Below are positions 1 to 6,051 of a DNA stretch of 8,844 nucleotides, in pieces (position 1 is the first letter of the stretch; every line of letters starts with the position of its first letter). Location: NCBI GenBank assembly GCA_041688215.1, contig JBDNIO010000001.1, positions 1 through 8,844 on the forward strand, read 5' to 3'. The DNA is from JBDNIO01 sp041688215. GTDB taxonomy: Bacteria; Pseudomonadota; Gammaproteobacteria; Nevskiales; Salinisphaeraceae. The notes below the pieces were generated by a model, which was not told the origin of the DNA, ran no database searches, and saw only the letters and a program-made list of their open reading frames with translations. The translations under genes were made by a program, and so were the position numbers.

Positions 1-522
1 ACGCTTGGCCAGGCTGCGGCCAATTTCGAAACCGACGCCAAAGAACGCGGCCGCCAGATATTCCACGTCAATCTCCGGAAACACGCCGCGGGTGATGGCG
101 TCGCGAATATCATCTTCCAGCGCGGATACCGAAATGCCCATAATGCTCTGGTTGTAAATATCCTGCACGACCGGCGTGTTGCGCGCGATGAACTGATAAA
201 AAACCGGGTCTTCGGAGATCGTCTCGAACGCCGCAAAATATGCGCCGTAAATGAATTTCCGCATATTTCCGGCGCTGCGGCGTATTTGTGTAAGGCGATC
301 GGTGAGCCCAACCATGCGGCTTTCCATGAGCGCCACGAAGACGCTGCGTTTATCTGGAAAATAGTTGTAGAACGTACCGCTGGCCAGGTCGGTGCTGCGG
401 ATGATGTCGCGCACGGTAATGGCGTCGTAGCCGTACTCCACGAAACACTGGCGTCCTGCCTCAAGAATGGCGGCGCGGTTGGCGGCCTTGTTGCGTTCGC
501 GTTTGCCGGCTACGTAAGGCAT
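1..522 (-). CDS. TetR/AcrR-family transcriptional regulator (C-terminus cut by window edge)
   Basis: This is a DNA-binding repressor of the TetR type, of which 174 residues are visible. The N-terminal domain (about residues 11-60) shows the family's helix-turn-helix pattern: a first helix ending in CFVEYGYDAITVRDI, then the recognition region TDLASGTFYNYFPDK (residues 44-58), with the GTFYNYF signature at 49-55. The rest (about 65-174) is a helical ligand/dimer domain typical in its divergence, so no ligand can be read from it. The start is the ATG at 522, which directly follows the stop of the monooxygenase gene (TAAATG). The ribosome site would be AGAGG about 8 bases upstream, inside that gene. 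This arrangement implies co-transcription and probable translational coupling, and suggests that the regulator controls its own operon. The family call is secure; the effector is unknown. The reading frame is open to base 1, so the end lies outside the window. Confidence 0.93.
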   Translation of the reverse strand, partial: MPYVAGKRERNKAANRAAILEAGRQCFVEYGYDAITVRDIIRSTDLASGTFYNYFPDKRSVFVALMESRMVGLTDRLTQIRRSAGNMRKFIYGAYFAAFETISEDPVFYQFIARNTPVVQDIYNQSIMGISVSALEDDIRDAITRGVFPEIDVEYLAAAFFGVGFEIGRSLAKR

Positions 523-1944
523 TTATGCCGCCTCTTGTTTGTTGTTCGCAGAACTTTTAGGACCTACCGGTAATGTATTTCCGGCCTTTCTGGCGCGTTT
601 TTCGCCGTGCTTTCGCATCATGTCCAGTGTGTGATGAAAGGGTTCGTTGTCTACCTGCATGGTATGGCGTGGGGAGCGGCCGTAGCGTTTAGTCATCGCG
701 GCGCGTTCGCCCGCCATTTCCTTGCGCATTTGCGCGCGGCTGGGGAAATGGATATTTCCCGCTAGATGGTCGGCAATAATTTTTGCCTGCTTTTCCGCCA
801 GCGGCATGATCGCCCCCAGGGGTTGGAATAGGCCCACGAAGAACAGGTTGTCGTATTCGGGCATCAGGGTTTGATTCCAGCGCGGTAGGTCATTGCCTTG
901 CGGGGCGATGAAGTCCGCATCAAAAAACGGGAAGGTGACGTTATAGCCGGTGGCCCAGATGATGATGTCGATCTCGTCCTTGTTGCCATCGGTAAATTCC
1001 ACTTCGCTGCCGGCAAGCTGCGTAATACCGGGCCGTGGAATTACATCGCCGCTGCCTACCCGTTGCAGAAAATCGGAGCTTACGGTGGGGTGGGATTGCA
1101 GTAGTTTGTGATCCGGCTTCTGCAGGCCGTAGTTTTGCGGCGCGCCCACGGTAAGCGCAACCACCACGCGGCTAATGGCGCTGGTAACCCACCAAGGCAT
1201 CCAGTGCGGCAGCGCGGCGAGATCGGTAATGGGTTTGCCGAACGCGTATTTGGGTACTACCCAGTGGCCGTGGCGGGCCGAGATATAGAGGTTTTTCGCC
1301 AATCCCGCGCGCGATAATTCGCTGGCGATATCCATGGCCGAATTGCCCATGCCGACCACCAGCACGTTCTTGCCCTTGAAATTGACGGGGTCGTCGGGCG
1401 TCATATAGCTGTGGGCGTGCATCTGCTCGCCGCTGAATTCGCCGGCGTATTCATCCGGGGCCGGCCAACGCGGGTCCCAGTGGTGGCCGTTGGCCACGAT
1501 TAGTGCGTCGTAATAATCGGTTTTGGCGTGCTTGCCGGTGGTGGTGACCTTCCAGCTACCGTCCGCGAGGCGTTCGGCGTTCGTGACCTTGGTCTGGAAC
1601 AGAATTTTTTCGCGCAGGCCGAAATTGTCCACATAATCGTCGAAGTAAGCCTTGATCAGGCGATGGCTGGGAAAATCCGGCGTGGAATCCGGCATGGGAT
1701 GATCGGCGTAAGCCATCAGGCCGGCGTGCGTATTGATGTGCAGCGACTCGTAAGCGGCCGACATATTATTGCTGTTGCGGTAGGTCCAGTTGCCGCCGAT
1801 TTCGTCCGAGGCTTCAAAGCAGTCGAAATCGAAACCGCGGTCAACCAGCGACGTGAGGGTTGGCAGGCCGGACGACCCGCACCCAATGACGCATACCCGG
1901 GGCAGGGGCTGATTATGGTTATCTGACTTCATACATGCATCCAT
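523..1944 (-). CDS. Flavin-containing monooxygenase (FMO-like, class B)
   Basis: A 473-aa NADPH- and FAD-dependent monooxygenase, of the kind that inserts one oxygen atom into a nucleophilic N or S, or sometimes a carbonyl, of a small organic substrate. Visible motifs, in order: an FAD-binding glycine motif GCGSSG (residues 21-26); the GGNW element (50-53); the FMO fingerprint F-x-G-x3-H-x3-Y (F170, G172, H176, Y180); an NADPH-binding motif VVGMGNSAMD (196-205); and the C-terminal ATGY (331-334). The fingerprint ends in Y rather than W followed by P/D, which favours an N/S-oxygenating FMO over a typical Baeyer-Villiger enzyme, but the substrate cannot be named. The start is uncertain: ATG at 1944 or the in-frame ATG at 1932. 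Neither has a good Shine-Dalgarno site, and a promoter at 1969-1996 would give a leader of only about 18 bases. Its stop touches the start of the TetR regulator, so the two form an operon. Confidence 0.92.
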   Translation of the reverse strand: MDACMKSDNHNQPLPRVCVIGCGSSGLPTLTSLVDRGFDFDCFEASDEIGGNWTYRNSNNMSAAYESLHINTHAGLMAYADHPMPDSTPDFPSHRLIKAYFDDYVDNFGLREKILFQTKVTNAERLADGSWKVTTTGKHAKTDYYDALIVANGHHWDPRWPAPDEYAGEFSGEQMHAHSYMTPDDPVNFKGKNVLVVGMGNSAMDIASELSRAGLAKNLYISARHGHWVVPKYAFGKPITDLAALPHWMPWWVTSAISRVVVALTVGAPQNYGLQKPDHKLLQSHPTVSSDFLQRVGSGDVIPRPGITQLAGSEVEFTDGNKDEIDIIIWATGYNVTFPFFDADFIAPQGNDLPRWNQTLMPEYDNLFFVGLFQPLGAIMPLAEKQAKIIADHLAGNIHFPSRAQMRKEMAGERAAMTKRYGRSPRHTMQVDNEPFHHTLDMMRKHGEKRARKAGNTLPVGPKSSANNKQEAA

Positions 1945-1968
1945 GGATTATTTTTAAGAATGCCTGCG

Positions 1969-1996
1969 AGTATATAAAATATGACGCCTGTGTCAA
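1969..1996 (-). promoter_or_regulatory. Sigma70-type promoter for the monooxygenase-TetR operon, with a palindrome in the spacer
   Basis: On the minus strand a perfect -35 box TTGACA (1996-1991) is followed after 16 bases by TATACT (1974-1969). Transcription would begin near 1962, about 18 bases before the ATG at 1944. An inverted repeat TGAC-N6-GTCA (1995-1982) overlaps the -35 box and fills the spacer, which is where a TetR-type repressor would block RNA polymerase. The promoter is seen directly; its use as an operator by the downstream TetR gene is inference, and a 4-bp arm is short. Confidence 0.6.
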
Positions 1997-2111
1997 TTTT
2001 TACGCATCCATCCGTGATCAAACCTTGATTTCGGCGGTCTATATTCATCCGGATTGGCGAAGAGCCCGTAACAGGCATAGTCTTCTGCGAGCCAGCCAAA
2101 TTATGTACATT

Positions 2112-2116
2112 AGGAG
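2112..2116 (+). promoter_or_regulatory. Shine-Dalgarno site of the 159-aa lipoprotein gene
   Basis: AGGAG lies six bases before the ATG at 2123 and fixes that start. No strong promoter was found for this direction in the 178-base divergent gap. The best candidate, TTGGCG near 2054 with a TAGTCT about 18 bases on, is weak. Confidence 0.7.
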
Positions 2117-2122
2117 AATTGA

Positions 2123-2602
2123 ATGACTTTCGTGCGCACCGCCATATTTATGCTTGCCCTGCTACCCGTATTGCTGCTCGGTGCCTGCAAAAGCAGCGAG
2201 CCGGAGCAAATGCAAGCCGCTGTACCGCAGCAACAGCAATACCATGCGGAACAGATTAAAGCCGCCATGCGCAAACACATTGCCACGCGCACCGAGCTGG
2301 GTAACCCCGGCGTTTTCGAGCTCACTGACCCGCGCACCAGTCAGGTGCTCAAACTGGAATTCATCAAGATTCACGACCCGGTGCGTACGCTGGGCAACGG
2401 TCGTTATTTCGCATGCACGGATTTCCACATTGTAGGGCAACCGGACAAAACCTACGATCTGGATTTCTGGCTGATGCCCTTCAAAGGCGAACTGGTGGTC
2501 TACCAGGAAAACGTGCACAAAACGCCCGTGCGCGAGGACGAAAAATGGGTTCAGCAGCCGCGCTACACCTTCATAGACAACCTGCCCAGCCTGCTTCGCT
2601 AG
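2123..2602 (+). CDS. Predicted lipoprotein of unknown function
   Basis: A 159-aa protein with a lipoprotein signal peptide: a short positive start (R5), a hydrophobic core (residues 7-19) and the lipobox LGAC with Cys22 as the lipidated residue. The residue after Cys22 is Lys rather than Asp, which in the common rule favours transfer to the outer membrane. The mature part begins with a Gln-rich stretch (QAAVPQQQQ, 31-39) and a helix, then what looks like a small alpha/beta domain (about 63-135) with alternating hydrophobic strands such as LKLEFIKI and LDFWLMP. I do not recognise the family and see no catalytic motif. The start is set by AGGAG six bases upstream. The sterol-desaturase-family gene follows after 27 bases on the same strand, so the two are probably one transcript. 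The lipoprotein call is firm; the role is open. Confidence 0.85.
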   Translation: MTFVRTAIFMLALLPVLLLGACKSSEPEQMQAAVPQQQQYHAEQIKAAMRKHIATRTELGNPGVFELTDPRTSQVLKLEFIKIHDPVRTLGNGRYFACTDFHIVGQPDKTYDLDFWLMPFKGELVVYQENVHKTPVREDEKWVQQPRYTFIDNLPSLLR

Positions 2603-2629
2603 GGCAGAGCCGCCAAGGCCATAACCGAT

Positions 2630-3433
2630 ATGTTCGATAATCCCGACAGCTTGCGACTGCTCTTTTTCCTCGGCGGATTCGGCTTGTTTTTCCTGGCCGA
2701 GTCGCTGTTTTCTGCACGCAAATGGAAAGCGCCACGCAGCAAACGGGCGGGCGTGCATGCCAGCATGGCGGTATTCAACACCGTATTTTTACGGCTGCTG
2801 GTCATTGCGCCGTTCCTGCTCTGGGCGGATTATGTAATGGACCAGGGTTGGGGGCTGGCGCCGTTTCTGGGCTATGTCGGGGTCGCGGAAATTATCGCGA
2901 CAATTATCGTGCTGGATTTTTTCGATTACGTCTGGCACCGCTTGAACCACCGCGTGGGCAACCTCTGGCGCTTTCACAAGGTGCACCATGTGGACACGCA
3001 TGTGGACGTAACCACGGCGCTGCGTTTCCACCCCGGGGAATTATTCATCTCTGCCTTCGCAAAAGGCCTGTGGATACTGCTCTGGGGGCCGTCGTTGTGG
3101 GCGTTTGCCGCGTTCGAGATCAGCATTAGCCTCGCTGCACAATTTCACCATACCAACATCGATTTTCCCAGATCGGTCGAGCGTTTTCTGCGTCTGTTTA
3201 TAGTGACGCCGCGGTTTCATACCAGCCACCACACGGTTGAGCGGCGCACTGGCGATGCCAATTTCGGCACGATATTCATTATCTGGGATCGTATCTTCGG
3301 AACATACGAAGAACCCGATGAGCAGGAAATGCAAACCCTGGGCCTGCCTGAGGGGCGGGACAGCTATTTATCCTTCTCCACCTGGCTGGCCGAACCGTTC
3401 AAGCGCACCAACCGGCTGCAAGATATTCGTTAG
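2630..3433 (+). CDS. Sterol desaturase / fatty acid hydroxylase superfamily membrane protein
   Basis: A 267-aa integral membrane di-iron protein. The histidine clusters that bind the two irons in this superfamily are all visible: H103-x3-H107 (HRLNH), H116-x2-H119-H120 (HKVHH), H134 (RFHP), H173-H174 (FHHTN) and H197-x2-H200-H201 (HTSHH). Hydrophobic segments lie at about 8-26, 45-66, 78-98, 137-158 and 160-172, giving the usual multi-pass topology with the histidines on one face. Members use O2 to hydroxylate or desaturate lipid chains or sterols; the substrate is not readable here. Length is typical for bacterial members. The start ATG at 2630 has a modest AAGG about 11 bases upstream. The gene sits 27 bases after a lipoprotein gene and is followed by intergenic DNA with a large hairpin element. 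Family call is secure; a lipid A, ornithine-lipid or hopanoid substrate would be guesswork. Confidence 0.92.
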   Translation: MFDNPDSLRLLFFLGGFGLFFLAESLFSARKWKAPRSKRAGVHASMAVFNTVFLRLLVIAPFLLWADYVMDQGWGLAPFLGYVGVAEIIATIIVLDFFDYVWHRLNHRVGNLWRFHKVHHVDTHVDVTTALRFHPGELFISAFAKGLWILLWGPSLWAFAAFEISISLAAQFHHTNIDFPRSVERFLRLFIVTPRFHTSHHTVERRTGDANFGTIFIIWDRIFGTYEEPDEQEMQTLGLPEGRDSYLSFSTWLAEPFKRTNRLQDIR

Positions 3434-3505
3434 CAGGGCGGTCCAAGTTGATACGGAGTAATTTGTTCATAACACCGTAAAGACTGATTGTTAAGTTTGA
3501 GTTCA

Positions 3506-3513
3506 TTTCTTTT
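3506..3513. repeat. Left copy of an 8-bp direct repeat flanking the MITE-like element
   Basis: TTTCTTTT abuts the left end of the element exactly. The same eight bases abut its right end (3665-3672). This is the pattern of a target-site duplication made on transposition. The sequence is T-rich, so chance is not excluded, but the exact fit to both ends of independently defined inverted repeats is notable. Confidence 0.65.
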
Positions 3514-3664
3514 CTTGATTATGTCTGAAACTCAGCTAAGGCAGAATGTGCCAGTTTTTTGTCATTGCGAGCGCTGAAAGCGCGCGGCAATCCAGGGTTT
3601 TCTAGATTGCCGCGTCGCTAACGCTCCTCGCAATGACCGTAGCTGAGTTTGGTACATAATCAAG
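3514..3664. mobile_element. MITE-like non-autonomous element with nested REP-like hairpin
   Basis: A 151-bp element with no coding capacity. Its ends are 25-bp inverted repeats, 3514-3538 and 3640-3664, matching at 22 of 25 positions; the three differences are together in the middle. Inside lies a second inverted repeat, 3561-3592 and 3605-3637, with perfect outer (GTCATTGCGAG) and inner (CGCGGCAATC) blocks around a diverged centre of 11-12 bases. The loop is about 12 bases. The hairpin core is of a kind I recall from proteobacterial intergenic repeats. Spacing between outer and inner arms is unequal: 22 bases on the left, 2 on the right. Eight-base direct repeats flank the whole. It fills much of the 312-base gap 3434-3745; in the rest (3434-3505, 3673-3732) I see no gene or clear promoter. 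As RNA it would fold strongly and could stop or stabilise transcripts from the upstream gene. Confidence 0.8.
3561..3637. repeat. REP-like inverted repeat inside the element
   Basis: Arms 3561-3592 and 3605-3637 pair over 11 bp at the base (GTCATTGCGAG) and 10 bp at the top (CGCGGCAATC). The left arm's centre contains its own small palindrome, GCGCT-GAA-AGCGC. The centre of the two arms differs in length by one base, so this is an aged or chimeric copy. Confidence 0.85.
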
Positions 3665-3672
3665 TTTCTTTT
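3665..3672. repeat. Right copy of the 8-bp direct repeat flanking the MITE-like element
   Basis: TTTCTTTT directly after the right terminal inverted repeat, identical to 3506-3513. Eight-base duplications are known for several IS families (for example IS66, IS6 and ISL3), but the terminal sequence does not let me name the parent. Confidence 0.65.
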
Positions 3673-3745
3673 TGTTATGGTTATTGACTGACGAAATCAG
3701 GCGAAAAGACACCGCTTTATTCATGATGAAACAAGGATATTCTCA

Positions 3746-3919
3746 ATGCGAAAAGCAACATTAAAATTTCTGGCGATACTAACCATCGCAAGCCCACTGG
3801 CTCTGGCTGCCTGCCACAACAGCGACGAGCACCCCGGCGACAACGCTGGCGGCGCTTCAGGTTCCGAGCATACCGACGGTGATAGCTCAGGCAGCACCAG
3901 CGAACATCCGGGCGGCTAG
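3746..3919 (+). CDS. Mini-lipoprotein A (57 aa), DEHxG-type
   Basis: A tiny predicted lipoprotein, below usual gene-calling size cut-offs. Residues 1-22 form a signal peptide (two early basic residues, hydrophobic core 8-21) with lipobox LAAC and lipidated Cys23. The 34 residues after it are Gly/Ser/Asp-rich and carry three His motifs: DEHPG (27-31), SEHTDGD (40-46) and the C-terminal SEHPGG (52-57). AAGGA (3733-3737), eight bases before the ATG, supports the start. It is a sister of the next gene: the leader, RBS and first codons are near identical, and both mature proteins open with C-x3-D-E-H-x-G in the same register. Function is unknown. The acidic, His-bearing, disordered tail could bind metal ions at the envelope, which is inference from composition only. 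Confidence 0.8.
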   Translation: MRKATLKFLAILTIASPLALAACHNSDEHPGDNAGGASGSEHTDGDSSGSTSEHPGG

Positions 3920-4024
3920 TTACCTGGCGCATACTCCCTTATAGTGGTGGAGGTCAGGCTATGCAGCACGCTGCCCGTGTTTCTTGCGTAGCTGGCCGCC
4001 ACACACTAAACAAAGGATATTTAT

Positions 4025-4258
4025 ATGCGAGATAAATTATTGAAAACTTTCGCCCTGATGGCGATAGCCGCCTCGCTTGCGCTGGCCGGCTGCAATTCGG
4101 GTGACGAGCACGCGGGTGAAAGCGCAAGCGAACCCCCGGAAGAGTCGGCCGGAGCAAACGCCGCCGAGCATGTCGGCGAAGCCGCGGAAGAATCGGCTGA
4201 GCATGCAGGCGAGGCCGCTGAAGACGCAGCCGAAGGCGACGAACATCCTGGCGAGTAA
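4025..4258 (+). CDS. Mini-lipoprotein B (77 aa), DEHxG-type with internal repeats
   Basis: A small predicted lipoprotein: K4 and K7, hydrophobic core 9-21, lipobox LAGC, lipidated Cys23. The mature 55 residues are almost wholly Glu, Ala, Gly and His, with four motifs: DEHAGE (27-32), AEHVGE (47-52), AEHAGE (58-63) and the terminal DEHPGE (72-77). Residues 47-57 and 58-68 form a tandem 11-residue repeat (AEHVGEAAEES / AEHAGEAAEDA), suggesting internal growth by duplication and a helix with His and Glu on one side. AAGGA seven bases upstream of the ATG fixes the start. It lies 105 bases after mini-lipoprotein A, with which it shares leader and mature N-terminus, so the pair looks like a tandem duplication that has diverged. 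A strong hairpin follows before the ABC importer genes. No known family recognised; metal or proton buffering near the membrane is a guess. Confidence 0.85.
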   Translation: MRDKLLKTFALMAIAASLALAGCNSGDEHAGESASEPPEESAGANAAEHVGEAAEESAEHAGEAAEDAAEGDEHPGE

Positions 4259-4297
4259 AGACATAGCCAGGGTCGTCTTAGTCTAAAAGACCACAAT

Positions 4298-4327
4298 AAC
4301 TCGGGCCGGCATTTGCCGGCCCGAGTT
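4298..4327 (+). terminator. Strong GC-rich hairpin after mini-lipoprotein B (terminator without a clear U-tract)
   Basis: A perfect 13-bp stem, AACTCGGGCCGGC / GCCGGCCCGAGTT, closes a 4-base ATTT loop. With a 3-base bulge the stem extends outward by CACA/TGTG. The sequence after it (GTGTTGCG) is not a T-run, so it may slow polymerase, act as a 3' mRNA stabiliser, or reduce read-through between the mini-lipoproteins and the importer rather than end transcription fully. Confidence 0.65.
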
Positions 4328-4401
4328 GTGTTGCGCATCGAAAAATCCGGCAGTGACGTAAAGTAAACCACGAAACTGAGACAAACCAGAAGGATGAGGT
4401 A

Positions 4402-5304
4402 ATGCCTAAATTTGCAATAGTTTTTCTCACCAGCGTGCTGTTGCTTGCCGGTTGCGGACAACAGAACGAACAGACCAAGGCTGACGCCGGGCAATCCTCT
4501 AACAAAAACCTGCCGGAATTCACCTTCACCGCAATCCCCGACCAGGACGAGCAGCGTCTGCGGGAACGGTTTGGCAAGGTCGCGGACTACCTGGAGAAGC
4601 AGCTGGGCGTGCCGGTTAAATATGTGCCGGTAAAATCCTACGCCGCTGCGGTTACCGCATTCGGCAATAAACAGGCCCAGCTTGCCTGGTTTGGTGGTTT
4701 GTCCGGCGTGCAGGCGCGCGCGCGGGTGGAGGGCTCCGAAGCCATCGCCCAGGGCGCCGAAGACAAGGCCTTTCGTACTTACTTTATCGCCAATACCAGT
4801 ACCGGTTTGTCCGAGAGCGATTCCCTGCCAAAAGATATTGCCGGCAAGACCTTTACCTTTGGTTCCAAGGGTTCAACTTCAGGACGGCTGATGCCCGAGT
4901 ACTATATCCGCCAGGAATTCGGCCAGGCGCCGGATGAGGTATTCGAGCGAGTCGGTTTTTCCGGCGACCACAGCCGTACGATTCAATTAGTCCAGAGTGG
5001 CGCCTACCAGGTCGGCGCGCTCAACTTTAAGGTCTGGGGATCCGAGCAGGACACGATTGACCCCGAAAAGGTCAAGGTCATCTGGAAAACGCCGACCTAC
5101 CCGGATTACCAATGGAGCATACGCGGTGATGTTAACCAGACCTGGGGTGAAGGCTTCAAGTCCAAAGTTACTCAGGCGCTGTTGAGCATGGACGATCCGG
5201 AACTGCTGGAAACCTTCCCGCGTTCAGCATTTATTCCCGCTTCCAATGCCGATTACGAGCCGATCAGAAAAGCCGGCGAAGAAATCGGCGTGCTCGACGA
5301 ATAG
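4402..5304 (+). CDS. ABC transporter substrate-binding lipoprotein, PhnD-like, putative selenate/oxyanion type
   Basis: The 300-aa periplasmic capture subunit of an ABC importer, held to the membrane by lipid. The signal peptide ends in lipobox LAGC with Cys18. The binding fold (about 38-300) resembles the phosphate/phosphite/phosphonate-binding PhnD superfamily. Recognisable blocks are AIPDQD (44-49), LGVPVKYVPV (69-78), the pocket segments WFGGLSGVQAR (96-106) and FGSKGSTSGRLMP (153-165), GFSGDH (185-190), GALNFKVW (205-212) and WKTPTYPDY (228-236). From memory these match best the clade named 'putative selenate ABC transporter substrate-binding protein'. That name rests on genome context in other bacteria, so the substrate here is unproven, and no selD or selenouridine synthase gene is visible in this window. 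AAGGATGAGG before the ATG gives a good RBS. The ATPase gene starts 18 bases after the stop. Confidence 0.88.
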   Translation: MPKFAIVFLTSVLLLAGCGQQNEQTKADAGQSSNKNLPEFTFTAIPDQDEQRLRERFGKVADYLEKQLGVPVKYVPVKSYAAAVTAFGNKQAQLAWFGGLSGVQARARVEGSEAIAQGAEDKAFRTYFIANTSTGLSESDSLPKDIAGKTFTFGSKGSTSGRLMPEYYIRQEFGQAPDEVFERVGFSGDHSRTIQLVQSGAYQVGALNFKVWGSEQDTIDPEKVKVIWKTPTYPDYQWSIRGDVNQTWGEGFKSKVTQALLSMDDPELLETFPRSAFIPASNADYEPIRKAGEEIGVLDE

Positions 5305-5322
5305 CTGACCCGTTTCCCCGCA

Positions 5323-6051
5323 GTGGATTTTCGCCTCAAGGACCGCACGCTTGGCTATGCCGGCAAGGCGGTGCTTGAAAATCTTAGCCTGCACATCGAA
5401 ACGGGGCAAAAGGTTTCACTGCTGGGACGCAGCGGCGCGGGGAAGTCAACCCTGCTCAAGGCCTTATATGCCCAGTCGCAAAACCGTGCCGCGTTAATCC
5501 CGCAGGACACCGCGCTGGTGCAAACTCTGAGCGTATTCCACAACGTCTACATGGCGCGTCTGCATATCCACCCCACGTGGTACACGCTGCGTAACCTGAT
5601 CTGGCCGGCGCGCGCTGAAATTCAGGCCATGACGCCGCTGCTGCAACGTTTGGGTCTGGAGCACAAGTTGCGTACCGCCGTGGGCGAGCTCTCCGGCGGC
5701 CAGCGTCAGCGTGTGGCAGTGGGCCGGGCCTTGTATCAGGATCGTGAGGTCCTGCTGGGAGACGAACCCGTATCGGCCGTGGACGAACGCCAGGCCCGTG
5801 ACGTGCTCGCGCTGATTTGCGAACGCCACGACACCCTCATACTGGCCATGCACGATGTGGAACTGGCACTGGCCTTTTCCGATCGGATAATCGGCCTTGC
5901 GGATGGCCGCATCGTTCTGGACGAGGCCGCTGCAAATTTGCGCAGTGCGGATTTGAAGTTTCTGTATCAGGGCGAGCATGCGGCGTCCCAATCTGAAGCT
6001 GCTGACGCACAGGCGTCGCCGCCTGACCCGATAGCCCTAGAGAGCTACTAA
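5323..6051 (+). CDS. ABC transporter ATP-binding protein (PhnC-like)
   Basis: The 242-aa cytoplasmic ATPase of the importer. All nucleotide-binding motifs are intact: Walker A GRSGAGKST (35-43), Q-loop Q61, signature LSGGQ (123-127), Walker B VLLGDE (143-148), D-loop SAVD (151-154) and switch H177. The start is a GTG at 5323. It lacks a clear Shine-Dalgarno site and lies 18 bases after the binding-protein stop, so translation is probably coupled. No in-frame ATG would keep the N-terminal strand that the family has before Walker A. The last 25 or so residues (about 216-242) are an Ala/Ser/Pro-rich tail with no evident role. The stop overlaps the permease start (TAATG at 6049-6053), which fixes the operon. 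The ATPase call is certain; the PhnC-like subfamily follows from its partners. Confidence 0.95.
   Translation: MDFRLKDRTLGYAGKAVLENLSLHIETGQKVSLLGRSGAGKSTLLKALYAQSQNRAALIPQDTALVQTLSVFHNVYMARLHIHPTWYTLRNLIWPARAEIQAMTPLLQRLGLEHKLRTAVGELSGGQRQRVAVGRALYQDREVLLGDEPVSAVDERQARDVLALICERHDTLILAMHDVELALAFSDRIIGLADGRIVLDEAAANLRSADLKFLYQGEHAASQSEAADAQASPPDPIALESY

Noticed and set aside
286..573. Plus-strand ORF of 95 aa over the TetR and monooxygenase ends
   Set aside because: It is a shadow of two well-supported minus-strand genes and shows no domain pattern.
2054..2084. Plus-strand promoter for the lipoprotein gene (TTGGCG ... TAGTCT)
   Set aside because: Both boxes are poor matches and the spacer is about 18 bases; not strong enough to list as a feature.
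2162..2758. Minus-strand ORF of 198 aa across the lipoprotein and the start of the hydroxylase
   Set aside because: It overlaps two plus-strand genes that have clear signals, motifs and ribosome sites; the translation has no recognisable motif.
3561..3637. CRISPR-like repeat or tRNA-like fold
   Set aside because: There is one inverted pair only, without spacer-repeat periodicity and without tRNA arms or conserved positions.
3689..3732. TTGACT before mini-lipoprotein A as a -35 box
   Set aside because: No acceptable -10 box lies 16-18 bases downstream.
4021..4494. Minus-strand ORF of 157 aa opposite mini-lipoprotein B
   Set aside because: Ser/Ala/Cys-rich composition is the reverse of the Glu/Ala repeat codons. 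The plus-strand frame has a lipobox and a ribosome site.
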